A DNA stretch of 64,000 nucleotides. Origin: Flavobacteriales bacterium UBA974. GTDB taxonomy: Bacteria > Bacteroidota > Bacteroidia > Flavobacteriales_D > Sanyastnellaceae. The stretch lies in the NCBI GenBank assembly GCA_002292405.1, contig DBBW01000017.1, positions 1 through 64,000 on the forward strand, in the 5' to 3' direction. Positions 56,312-64,000 of the stretch are shown in pieces; within the stretch, counting starts at the first letter, position 1, and every line of letters begins with the position of its first letter. A model generated the notes under the pieces. The model was given only the letters and a program-made list of their open reading frames with translations. It was not told the origin of the DNA and did not search any database. The position numbers were made by a program, and so were the translations under genes.

Positions 56312-57073
56312 TCAGTTTTTTAGAATTACGTCAATAGACGTACCAGCTTTAACCCTTCCTCCAGATGAAGATGGAAACTGGCGAAAAACTCGTGCATTTG
56401 TTGTATCACTAGATGTTATAACCGAATCTGTATACTCAACATAACCTAATGAAAGAGATGACTCTGTCAATTTAGACGATGTTTCAGATAACGATAACCC
56501 TAATAAATAAGGTATTCTTACTTTTACAAGGGAAGACTTACCGATAACTAAAACAATCTTAGACCCCCTAGCTCTTCTATCATCTGAAGATAAAGGAAAT
56601 CCCTTGGATTCAACTCTTACAACTTTTCCTTCGAGTATAATGTTAGGTTCCTCACTAACTTGAACAATAAAACCTTTACGTTCTAAAATTATTTTTGCTA
56701 AAATTGCGTCTTGGCCTTCATACACAGAAATGGCTTCGGAAGGAGGAGTTATTCTGAATGTTGTTAGGTAAACAGGTCTTCCACTTTTGACTACACTTCC
56801 TTCTTTAGGCGTTTGCTCAAGTATTGAGCCTGGTAATGCTGAAACACTATAAACAGAATCGAGATGAATTCCTTCCAGTTCCAATTCAGATAGTATAGCA
56901 ATGGCAGAGTCGAGTGACAAATTAAGGATATTGGGAACATATCGCTCCGACCATGGCCTACTATTTATTTGTAAAGAGAGCATGCTAACACTAATAAGAA
57001 CTACCCATGCTCCACCTATACTCAGGATAGTGAGTATAAAAGTTTTGCTAAATAAGAAGTTCCTTAAGTTCAT
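56312..57073 (-). CDS. PASTA-domain membrane protein
   Basis: A 253-residue protein with one membrane helix (about 11-33) and three PASTA repeats in the periplasm (about 43-108, 112-183, 184-252), seen from the spacing of VPNIL...LEQTPKEGSVVKSG, a central copy and IPYLLGLSLSE...FRQFPSSSGGRVKAG. PASTA domains bind peptidoglycan-like ligands. No kinase or transpeptidase domain is attached, unlike the Ser/Thr kinases and PBPs that usually bear them. It lies 5 nt upstream of the T9SS cargo gene. Role unknown. Confidence 0.87.
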   Translation of the reverse strand: MNLRNFLFSKTFILTILSIGGAWVVLISVSMLSLQINSRPWSERYVPNILNLSLDSAIAILSELELEGIHLDSVYSVSALPGSILEQTPKEGSVVKSGRPVYLTTFRITPPSEAISVYEGQDAILAKIILERKGFIVQVSEEPNIILEGKVVRVESKGFPLSSDDRRARGSKIVLVIGKSSLVKVRIPYLLGLSLSETSSKLTESSLSLGYVEYTDSVITSSDTTNARVFRQFPSSSGGRVKAGTSIDVILKN

Positions 57074-57092
57074 GCTTAGATAATAAAAAGAC

Positions 57093-59345
57093 CTATAAAT
57101 CTAAAGCTTCTTCAAAGCCATTATCATAGTATGCACGTAACTCAGAACAGAATCCAACATGTTCTTCATCTACAACAATTTTACCTTTTGTTACATGTCC
57201 AAGAAGAACCGCTCCGACTTTATTAGCATCGCAAACGTCAAAAAAGTCATCTTGATCCTCTTCAGATAAAGTGACGATAATTCTACCTTGTGCTTCACCG
57301 AAGAGGAATCCGTCGATGCGTAGCTCATCATCAGAAACGATATCAAAACCAAGCATATTTGGCATTGACATTTCTAAAAGAGTAGTGAAAAGTCCTCCAT
57401 CACTAATATCGTGAGCTGCGGTAACAAGATTTTTTGAAATGAGTTCTCTGATACATACGTGAAGAGCTTCTTCTTGTGTTAAGTTGAATTTAGGGGCAGG
57501 CGACTGCTTAACACCTACAATATTTGCTAGATACTCCGATGAATTAATACAATCAGACATTTCTCCTAAATGGAAAATAAGTTCCCCCTTTTCCTTAAAA
57601 TCTAAGGACATATGCTTATCTCTATCTTCAATAACCCCAACCATTCCAATAGTAGGAGTTGGAAAAACTGATGTTGAAGTACCATCCTCGTTTGCAGTTT
57701 GGTTATAAAAACTAACATTACCACCTGTTACCGGAGTTTTAAATTTCTCACAAGCACGACTCATACCCTTTATTGCTCCCACAAACTGCCAGTAAACCTC
57801 TGTGTTATATGGATTACCAAAATTTAAACAGTTGGTAATCGCTGAAGGAGTTGCTCCAGTACAACTAATGTTTCGTGCGGCTTCCGAAACTGCAATAGCA
57901 GTGCCTACTTCTGGATCAGCTTGAACATAACGAGAGTTACAGTCAACAGTCAAAGCAAGACCCTTTTTCGAGCCTCGTACAGACACTACACCAGCGTCAG
58001 AAGGTCTATTTGTAGTCCTGTTTAAAGTCCCAACCATACTGTCGTACTGTTCCCAAACCCATTTCTTAGAAGCTATATTAGGAAGACATATAATGTCCGT
58101 AGCAATTTCAAGTGCTTTCTTAAGTGAAGGAATTTCAACTGATTCAGGGTTGAAAGCTTGAGATTCCGCAAACCAAGATGGCTCAGAATACTCACGCTCA
58201 TAAACTGGAGCTCCTCCACCTAAAACAAGTGTAGAAGCTGGAACTTGAGCTACGATCTCATTATCTACAAAGAAATTGATCGTGTCGCCTTCGGTCACCT
58301 GACCTATTGGGACTGCATGAAGATCCCACTTCTTGAAGATATCCTCTACTACTTTTTCTTTCCCTGGTGCTACGACAACTAACATTCGCTCTTGAGATTC
58401 TGATAGTAGAATTTCAAATGGTTGCATATCCGCTTGACGAAGAGGAACCTTATCTAAGTATATATCCATTCCCACATTTCCTGCAGCACTCATCTCAGAA
58501 GTAGAACAAGTTATACCAGCAGCACCCATATCCTGCATTCCTATTATTGCATCAGTTTTTGCAAGTTCCAGTGACGCTTCCATAAGAAGTTTCTCTTGGA
58601 ACGGATCTCCAACTTGTACTGATGGTAAATCATCTGCCGACTCTATCGTGATGTCTTTTGAAGCGAAAGAAGCCCCTTGTATCCCATCTTTACCAGTATC
58701 AGAACCCACAATGTAAACAGCATTACCTGGACCATTTGCTGTAGCAGAAATAATTTCTTTTGCGTCTAAAAGCCCCACCGACATAGCATTAATGAGTGGG
58801 TTAACTTGATAACAAGGGTCAAAGAAGACCTCTCCTCCGACGACAGGTATTCCAAAACTATTTCCGTAATCTCCGATACCTTTAACAACGCCCTCCAGAA
58901 GCCACTTAGTACGTGGATGCTCCGGATCACCAAAACGAAGACTATTTAATTGAGCAATAGGCCTAGCTCCCATTGTGAAAATATCACGATTAATCCCTCC
59001 AACACCAGTTGCAGCTCCTTGATATGGTTCAATAGCTGAGGGGTGATTGTGACTTTCTATCTTGAAAGCACACCCAATTCCATCACCTAAGTCAATAATT
59101 CCTGCATTTTCCTCACCAGCCTTAACGAGCATTTGATCTCCATCTTTAGGAAGTGTTTTAAGCCACTTAATAGAGTTTTTATATGAGCAATGCTCACTCC
59201 ACATAACTGAATAGATACACATTTCCGTAAAATTTGGTACTCTTCCAAGGATTTTCTCGATGGATTTAAACTCGTCAGGAGTTAGGCCCATATCCTGAGC
59301 TTGTATCAGTGTAGAAGGGGCAGTTGAGGCGGTTATAGTAGGCAT
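57093..59345 (-). CDS. purL: Phosphoribosylformylglycinamidine synthase, small-type PurL
   Basis: The ATP-dependent synthase of step four of purine synthesis, converting FGAR to FGAM. At 750 residues it is the small Bacillus-type PurL that needs separate PurQ (glutaminase) and PurS subunits. Motifs include [25 protein letters not shown] and [10 protein letters not shown]. Neither purQ nor purS is in the window. Flavobacteria that I recall mostly have the fused ~1200-residue PurL, so the form is of some taxonomic interest. Confidence 0.95.
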   Translation of the reverse strand: MPTITASTAPSTLIQAQDMGLTPDEFKSIEKILGRVPNFTEMCIYSVMWSEHCSYKNSIKWLKTLPKDGDQMLVKAGEENAGIIDLGDGIGCAFKIESHNHPSAIEPYQGAATGVGGINRDIFTMGARPIAQLNSLRFGDPEHPRTKWLLEGVVKGIGDYGNSFGIPVVGGEVFFDPCYQVNPLINAMSVGLLDAKEIISATANGPGNAVYIVGSDTGKDGIQGASFASKDITIESADDLPSVQVGDPFQEKLLMEASLELAKTDAIIGMQDMGAAGITCSTSEMSAAGNVGMDIYLDKVPLRQADMQPFEILLSESQERMLVVVAPGKEKVVEDIFKKWDLHAVPIGQVTEGDTINFFVDNEIVAQVPASTLVLGGGAPVYEREYSEPSWFAESQAFNPESVEIPSLKKALEIATDIICLPNIASKKWVWEQYDSMVGTLNRTTNRPSDAGVVSVRGSKKGLALTVDCNSRYVQADPEVGTAIAVSEAARNISCTGATPSAITNCLNFGNPYNTEVYWQFVGAIKGMSRACEKFKTPVTGGNVSFYNQTANEDGTSTSVFPTPTIGMVGVIEDRDKHMSLDFKEKGELIFHLGEMSDCINSSEYLANIVGVKQSPAPKFNLTQEEALHVCIRELISKNLVTAAHDISDGGLFTTLLEMSMPNMLGFDIVSDDELRIDGFLFGEAQGRIIVTLSEEDQDDFFDVCDANKVGAVLLGHVTKGKIVVDEEHVGFCSELRAYYDNGFEEALDL

Positions 59346-59411
59346 AGAATGGGAGTAAAATGCGGTTCAATTGAATGTGTAAAGGTAGCAACGCATCGGT
59401 AATTTATACAC

Positions 59412-59441
59412 TTGAAATTAGACAATCATAGGGTAACTTTC
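59412..59441 (+). promoter_or_regulatory. Putative dtd promoter
   Basis: TTG (59412-59414), a 19-nt spacer and TAACTTTC (59434-59441) match the Bacteroidota consensus except for the last base of the -7 element. The dtd ATG follows 4 nt later, so the mRNA could be leaderless or almost so. Confidence 0.5.
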
Positions 59442-59445
59442 GCAC

Positions 59446-59898
59446 ATGAAAGCAGTTATTCAAAGGGTAAGTCAGTCTAGCGTGAAAGTTCATGGGGAAA
59501 CCTTAGGTCAAACGTCGCTAGGGCTATTGATTTTACTAGGCATAGAAGAGATTGACAATAGAACTGATGTCGAATGGCTCGCAAAAAAAGTGATAGGTTT
59601 ACGAATCTTTTCTGACGAACATGGAAAAATGAATCTTAATATCGAAGCCGCAGGGGGTGAATTGTTAGTAATATCTCAATTTACCTTGCACGCATCCACT
59701 AAAAAAGGCACGCGCCCATCTTTCATCAAAGCGGCTCGCCCTGAACAAGCTATCCCACTTTACGAGGCCTTCATTGAGGAGTGCGAAAAATTGATTGGAA
59801 AAAGAGTTGAGAAAGGAAAGTTCGGTGCAGACATGCAGGTAGAATTAATCAATGACGGCCCAGTGACAATAACGATAGACTCTCAAAACAAAGAATAA
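59446..59898 (+). CDS. dtd: D-aminoacyl-tRNA deacylase
   Basis: A 150-residue proofreading enzyme that removes D-amino acids from mis-charged tRNAs. The family motifs SQFTLHAS(T) and GPVTITIDS, which contains the cross-subunit Gly-cisPro-like signature, are present. The start MKAVIQRVSQSSVKV is typical. It ends 1 nt before the convergent nadE stop. Confidence 0.96.
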   Translation: MKAVIQRVSQSSVKVHGETLGQTSLGLLILLGIEEIDNRTDVEWLAKKVIGLRIFSDEHGKMNLNIEAAGGELLVISQFTLHASTKKGTRPSFIKAARPEQAIPLYEAFIEECEKLIGKRVEKGKFGADMQVELINDGPVTITIDSQNKE

Positions 59899-59899
59899 A

Positions 59900-60697
59900 T
59901 TATCGTGGTATAGTACAAACAGGGATGGGGAGCATTTTATGCTGATTTGCTTTATTTAATCTCGTGTATATTTCATACACATCAAGAGCTCGACCGGAGA
60001 GAGTTGACGGGTCGCCTTGATCTTCAGAGAATTTCATGGCAATTTCGAGTTCGGGATAGGAAGCTCCTATTTGGTCTTCATCAGTGCGATCATCGCCCCA
60101 AAGACCATCTGTAGGGGCAGCTTCTAAAATACTCCTTGGCACACCTATCGCTTCACCCACTTTGTAAACTTCGCTTTTCACAAGATCGGCAATGGGGCTA
60201 ATATCTACACCTCCATCACCATATTTTGTGAAGAATCCCACTCCATAATCTTCGATTTTATTTCCCGTCCCAACTACAAGAGCCCGCCTCTGTGCAGCGA
60301 GAGTATACAGTGTAGTCATCCTCAATCTAGCCCGAGTATTTGCGAAAGTGAGCCCCCCCGAAACATCTTCGATTTCGGGCAACGCCGATTTCGTCACCTC
60401 ATAAACTTCAGTCAGGGGCACAGTAATCATTTCGAAGTTGTTAAAACGACTCTCGAGTAATTTACAAAGCTCCCGAGATCGCTCCACCTCTGACGACGCC
60501 TGGTGAATTGGCATATCTACAACATACACGGGACGACCAGTCATAAGACAAAGCGTTGCAGTTACCGCAGAATCAATGCCGCCACTAACACCCACCACAA
60601 ATGAATCAATGTTTGCGGTGTCGGCGTAATCGTTCATCCATGAAGAGATAAACCCAGCGATCTTCGCTCCATTAAATTCTGAGGATAGAGTCGACAT
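59900..60697 (-). CDS. nadE: NH3-dependent NAD+ synthetase
   Basis: The last enzyme of NAD synthesis: it amidates deamido-NAD with ATP and ammonia. At 265 residues it has only the synthetase domain, with the PP-loop SGGIDS at 38-43 and the conserved GTGNKIEDYGVGFFTKYGDGG segment; no glutaminase domain. It is near gldB-gldC, a pairing also described in Flavobacterium johnsoniae. The barrel-protein gene lies 3 nt upstream. Confidence 0.95.
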   Translation of the reverse strand: MSTLSSEFNGAKIAGFISSWMNDYADTANIDSFVVGVSGGIDSAVTATLCLMTGRPVYVVDMPIHQASSEVERSRELCKLLESRFNNFEMITVPLTEVYEVTKSALPEIEDVSGGLTFANTRARLRMTTLYTLAAQRRALVVGTGNKIEDYGVGFFTKYGDGGVDISPIADLVKSEVYKVGEAIGVPRSILEAAPTDGLWGDDRTDEDQIGASYPELEIAMKFSEDQGDPSTLSGRALDVYEIYTRLNKANQHKMLPIPVCTIPR

Positions 60698-60700
60698 TGT

Positions 60701-61504
60701 CTAAAACAAAATACCGACTGACAATTCGAAAAATCTGTCATGACCTTTCATATCAGCAGTCCTTAGAGTGCCATTTCCGTCTACTTCTGGATTACCGCTG
60801 TTAAATTTAATTATAGTCACATTATTATAAATATTGCTGAACGCTGCGTTGTAATTCAGCCCAACGGTTAGAGATGTTGACCCTGTTAAACTTTTCTCTA
60901 TTCCACCACCTACAATCATAGCAGCCCTAAAGAATTTTATATCTTCAGTTATATCCACTCCATCTTGAATGTCATGATTATTTGACGTAACACTAACCCA
61001 ATTGTCTACATTATCATTAAAATCCCAACTTAGATGTCTATCCTGTGACGCTAAAGCTGTCACATTCATACCTAAGCCCAAACCAAATTTAGAGAAAATC
61101 TTCATGTAGCCTATTTCCTTCGTACGCATTTTAAATGTGAAAGGTAATTCTACATACTGCAGATTATATGTTCTATCTACATCATCAATACCGCCAGGTG
61201 ACTCGACTTGATACGTAAGATCCGATCCAGTATTAAAAATGTGCACGCCTAAGCCTAAAGCATAATTTTCAGAAAACATAAGATCTGCAATGAATTCATA
61301 TCCGAAATTTAATTTTGCGCCACCTGGTATGTGATCATAATCAGTCGAAACCATCCAGGCTGCATTCGGCGTAACAGCCAGTCCCATTCTTAAATCTTGG
61401 GCTGATGTTGTATTTGAAAAGAGTAAGGCTGAACATGCAATAAAACCGAGTAATATTGCGGTTGATAGAGAAGAAGTTTGACTGTTGCGCATAAGTGTGC
61501 TCAT
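60701..61504 (-). CDS. Outer-membrane beta-barrel protein (PorT-like fold)
   Basis: A 267-residue outer-membrane barrel. Starting at 61504 gives a signal peptide (residues 1 to about 36, ending NTTSAQ); the open frame reaches 61657 but would put 51 polar residues before it. The rest is alternating strands with aromatic ends, finishing in LSVGILF, as in the outer-membrane-protein beta-barrel/PorT superfamily. It could be a T9SS-related PorT-like protein, but sequence alone does not prove it. It is divergent from gldB and 3 nt upstream of nadE. Confidence 0.78.
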   Translation of the reverse strand: MSTLMRNSQTSSLSTAILLGFIACSALLFSNTTSAQDLRMGLAVTPNAAWMVSTDYDHIPGGAKLNFGYEFIADLMFSENYALGLGVHIFNTGSDLTYQVESPGGIDDVDRTYNLQYVELPFTFKMRTKEIGYMKIFSKFGLGLGMNVTALASQDRHLSWDFNDNVDNWVSVTSNNHDIQDGVDITEDIKFFRAAMIVGGGIEKSLTGSTSLTVGLNYNAAFSNIYNNVTIIKFNSGNPEVDGNGTLRTADMKGHDRFFELSVGILF

Positions 61505-61583
61505 CTTTGCAGTTGTGAAAGTAAAATTAAACGAAAATACTATGAGTTCAAGCGAAAGTCGTACCACTTTTTTGATACGTTCA

Positions 61584-62636
61584 ATGTGGACAAGAAACAA
61601 AGTTTCATCTCTGCTAGGTTTAATACTGATATCCTTTATTACATTATCGTCTTGCACGGAAGATAAATGGACAGTCGATGTGAGTGAGATAACACTACCT
61701 ACTGATTTTTCTGTTAGAAACTTTAATTGGGAAATTCAACATCTCTCTGAAAACGACTCTAGTTCTCTTATTCAATTGAGACATAATTACAAATTATTTT
61801 TGACAGATTATTGTGAGGATATTTTAAAAATAGGGAGTTCTCAATCAATCGAAACAATTGACAAACTGAATGAGTTTGTGGCACACCCTGACACAAGAGA
61901 AACGCTTTTAGCAATTGACTCAACATCTGGTGATCCTGAATTTCTGAGAGGCGTTTCTTTAGATCTTGAAAACGGGTTTAAGAGACTTCATGTATTTATG
62001 CCCAATGTAAAAATTCCTGAAGTTATCTGGATGAATAGCGGATTCAATTTTGCTGTATACCCGCGAGATGAATTTGTAGCAGTGGGGTTAGAGTGGTTTT
62101 TAGGTCCTGAACATCCCATACTAAAGCTTTTGCCTCCAGATAGATTTCCTAAATACCAACAACTTAGAATGCACCCAGACTTAATGGCAGCAGATGCAAT
62201 GAAAGGATGGATGCTTGTTCACTTTATCAATCGAGGGTATACTGGAGAAAAATGTGTCGATGACATTCTTTATTGGGGGAAAGTGTTGTGGCTGTTAGGT
62301 AAATGCATGCCTGAACAATTTGAACATGTGCTTATGGATTGGACTCCAGAGGATTTAGAATGGGCTAAGGCAAATGAAAGAGCTATTTGGTTAGAACTTC
62401 AACCTGCGAATGTGCTATTCGAAACAAATCGCACTGTATTCCACCGATGGTTAACAGATGGTCCATTTACCAAGTTTGGCTCCATCCCTCAAGAAAGCCC
62501 TGACCGATTAGGCGTATGGATGGGGCTTAGAATTGTTAAGAATTTTATGGATCAAAATCCTGAAACTTCAGCAGAGCAGCTATTTTCAGAGACTGATTAT
62601 ATTCCATTCCTTAAATCTTACCGACCTGAGCGATAA
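61584..62636 (+). CDS. gldB: Gliding motility lipoprotein GldB
   Basis: A 350-residue lipoprotein with a signal peptide ending in lipobox LSSC (C24 from the start at 61584). Possible upstream starts at 61542 or 61485 only lengthen the cytoplasmic tail. The body contains GldB features: a long alpha-helical domain, LFLTDYCEDILKIG, the YPRDEFVAVGLEWFLGPEHP segment and KGWMLVHFINRG. It looks like a zincin-like fold without a clear HExxH. GldB is required for gliding in Flavobacterium johnsoniae. gldC follows after 27 nt. Confidence 0.9.
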   Translation: MWTRNKVSSLLGLILISFITLSSCTEDKWTVDVSEITLPTDFSVRNFNWEIQHLSENDSSSLIQLRHNYKLFLTDYCEDILKIGSSQSIETIDKLNEFVAHPDTRETLLAIDSTSGDPEFLRGVSLDLENGFKRLHVFMPNVKIPEVIWMNSGFNFAVYPRDEFVAVGLEWFLGPEHPILKLLPPDRFPKYQQLRMHPDLMAADAMKGWMLVHFINRGYTGEKCVDDILYWGKVLWLLGKCMPEQFEHVLMDWTPEDLEWAKANERAIWLELQPANVLFETNRTVFHRWLTDGPFTKFGSIPQESPDRLGVWMGLRIVKNFMDQNPETSAEQLFSETDYIPFLKSYRPER

Positions 62637-62663
62637 GTAACAGATAAATGCTAATTTTGCATT

Positions 62664-63032
62664 ATGTCAGAAAACATCATTACAATCAAGGTTAGTACAG
62701 ATGAAAATCATGTGCCAACTGATATAATTTGGTCAGCCGAAGGAGGAGATATTAAGAGCAGGCAAGCAAAAGCAATGTCGTTATCGATGTGGGACGAGAA
62801 AGACAGAACATCTATGAATATGGACCTCTGGACGAAGGATATGAGCGTCGATGAGATGAAACGATTCATTTGCGACAGCATGATGACTCTTGCAAAGACT
62901 TTAGAAACTGCCACCTCAGACAAAGGCCATGCGGAAGCAATTAGAGGCTTTACTAGTGAACTTGCTAAAAGAATTGGAATTATCGAAGCGAATGACGAAG
63001 AGGTTGAGGGAAATCAGACAAAATCAGAATAA
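62664..63032 (+). CDS. gldC: Gliding motility protein GldC
   Basis: A 122-residue cytoplasmic protein of the GldC family, with TIKVSTDENHVPTDIIWSAEG, the AMSLSMWD segment and a helical C-terminal half. In Flavobacterium, gldC lies next to gldB and improves gliding and chitin use; the molecular role is unknown. It ends in an acidic tail. The last 9 nt overlap the convergent engB gene. Confidence 0.93.
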   Translation: MSENIITIKVSTDENHVPTDIIWSAEGGDIKSRQAKAMSLSMWDEKDRTSMNMDLWTKDMSVDEMKRFICDSMMTLAKTLETATSDKGHAEAIRGFTSELAKRIGIIEANDEEVEGNQTKSE

Positions 63033-63650
63033 AACGTTCGTTGACTCGATAAAGTTTAACAGCTCATCTCTCCCATCTCCTTTTACTGCGCTTGTAATAA
63101 AAATAGGCGGCATCTTGTGCCACTGCTTAAGCATAATAGTCTCATACTTAGATTGAAATCCTGAACGTTCAGCCTTATTAAGCTTATCAACTTTTGTAAA
63201 TACTAGTACGAAAGGTAGCCCCACCTCTCCCATATAAGCCATAAATTCAAGATCTACTTTTTGGGGGGCTAATCTCGAGTCAACTAGCATCATCGTGCAC
63301 ATTAAATTACTTCGTCCTTCTAAAAACTGCTTTGACGTCCTCTCCCATTTCACCCTCTCAGATTTTTTAATTTTTGCATACCCAAACCCTGGTAAATCCG
63401 TTAGATACCAAGACGTTTCCCCAGCCTTTTCTGCTATTTCATCACCGTTAATAGCAAAGTGATTTATGAGCTGCGTCTTTCCAGGTGTACTGGAAATTTT
63501 AGCTATGCTAGTCCTATCAACTACCATGTTAATAAGGGATGATTTGCCCACATTAGACCTTCCAATAAATGCGTATTCAGGCCTATCCATACTTGGACAT
63601 TCTCTAGGGTGAGCGCTACTTTTTACAAAATCAACAGATCTGATTACCAT
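63024..63650 (-). CDS. engB: Ribosome biogenesis GTPase YihA/YsxC/EngB
   Basis: A 208-residue essential GTPase that assists large-subunit assembly. G1 GRSNVGKS is at 30-37, followed by the switch segment with TPGKT, G3 DLPGFG, and G4 TKVDK. Length is normal. It is convergent with gldC, overlapping by 9 nt, and starts 3 nt after the hydrolase stop, so the two leftward genes are probably co-transcribed. Confidence 0.95.
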   Translation of the reverse strand: MVIRSVDFVKSSAHPRECPSMDRPEYAFIGRSNVGKSSLINMVVDRTSIAKISSTPGKTQLINHFAINGDEIAEKAGETSWYLTDLPGFGYAKIKKSERVKWERTSKQFLEGRSNLMCTMMLVDSRLAPQKVDLEFMAYMGEVGLPFVLVFTKVDKLNKAERSGFQSKYETIMLKQWHKMPPIFITSAVKGDGRDELLNFIESTNVLF

Positions 63651-63653
63651 GAA

Positions 63654-64000
63654 CTATAGTTTATTAGCTATTCCTCTCTGAGAGTACCACTTATCTAGAA
63701 TTACATTAAATTCGTCAGGATGCTCCATCATAGGAGCATGTCCACATTTATCTATCCAGAATAGATCTGCATCAGGAAAACCTTTTAAAAAAGCTTCGGC
63801 AACTTCAGGTGGGGTTACAATGTCATTTTTTCCCCAAATAAGGCAAACCGGTAGATTCATGGCCGGTAAATCATTCTCCATGTTGTGTCTAATCGCGGAT
63901 TTTGCAATGGAAAGGATTCTTAAAACTTTATTCCTGTCGTTCACTGCTTCAAAACACTCATCAACCAATTCGTCGGTCGCGCGGCTTGGGTCAAAAAATG
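63654..64000 (-). CDS. Alpha/beta hydrolase, 3' part only
   Basis: The C-terminal ~115 residues of an alpha/beta hydrolase; the frame is still open at base 64000, so the nucleophile and N-terminus lie outside. The catalytic acid is in WGKNDIVTP and the histidine in KCGHAPMMEHP. A TTG at 63968-63966 should not be taken as the start, because the protein sequence continues upstream as FFDPSRATDE. Substrate cannot be judged from this part. Confidence 0.9.
   Translation of the reverse strand, partial: FFDPSRATDELVDECFEAVNDRNKVLRILSIAKSAIRHNMENDLPAMNLPVCLIWGKNDIVTPPEVAEAFLKGFPDADLFWIDKCGHAPMMEHPDEFNVILDKWYSQRGIANKL

Noticed and set aside
63966..63968. TTG at 63968 as start of the last hydrolase gene
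   Set aside because: The frame is open to the window edge with hydrolase-like sequence, so the gene is simply truncated.

Overview
The window reads as a chromosomal segment of a Bacteroidota bacterium, most likely a marine-type member of the Flavobacteriales. The evidence is a type IX secretion system (T9SS) core operon (porP-gldKLMN), the gliding genes gldB and gldC, several secreted proteins with T9SS C-terminal sorting domains, Bacteroidota-only families (DUF4924, DUF4834), a bacterial GGGP synthase, and several promoter matches to the Bacteroidota consensus (TTG, 19-21 nt, TAnnTTTG). Base composition is AT-rich, about 40% GC by eye. I see no integrase, insertion sequence, tRNA or CRISPR array. 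Most of the window is ordinary chromosomal backbone.

Layout. 1-379: the extreme 5' end of a leftward 16S rRNA gene with its leader (boxA-like site, three hairpins) and a consensus promoter. 380-11536: SCO1-like copper chaperone, lipoprotein amidohydrolase, OB-fold T9SS cargo, rRNA methyltransferase, SUI1 factor, O-methyltransferase, sucC, LolD-type ATPase, acetyl-CoA synthetase, RDD protein and an EF-hand-bearing T9SS cargo. 11679-18725: a MarR regulator followed by a fadN-fadA-fadE beta-oxidation operon, then an M42 peptidase. 18748-19153: remains of a frameshifted response regulator. 19228-24263: leftward run DUF4924, OmpH-like, GNAT-like, YfhO-like, DUF4834. 24279-28879: carB without its allosteric domain, then an alpha/beta hydrolase overlapping a GGGP/heptaprenylglyceryl phosphate synthase.

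28857-33342: secreted agmatine/peptidylarginine-deiminase-like enzyme, then a TonB-dependent receptor under a TPP riboswitch. The riboswitch promoter lies against the 5' end of a divergent cysQ gene that carries two in-frame TAA stops. 33355-41575: leftward block of rsgA, a GldA-like ATPase, groEL, groES, secG, a TPR-like protein, lptE, a sigma-54 activator without a receiver domain, and miaB. 41725-53302: rightward topA, a degenerate arginase-fold protein, porP, gldK, gldL, gldM, gldN, a strong terminator, and an ABC-F protein. 53311-64000: rluD-type synthase, large T9SS cargo, PASTA protein, small-type purL, dtd, nadE, outer-membrane barrel, gldB, gldC, engB, and the 3' part of an alpha/beta hydrolase cut by the window edge.

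How the genes fit together. GldK-GldN and PorP build the T9SS ring and motor. SecG, LptE, LolD, OmpH-like and the barrel proteins serve export and outer-membrane assembly. Four or five secreted proteins here are plausible T9SS clients. The fad operon with acetyl-CoA synthetase and succinyl-CoA synthetase points to fatty-acid and acetate use. The best second-look items are the arginase-fold protein with a broken metal site beside the T9SS operon, the riboswitch/receptor/cysQ junction, and the two decaying genes. I did not find a clearly new multi-gene system.
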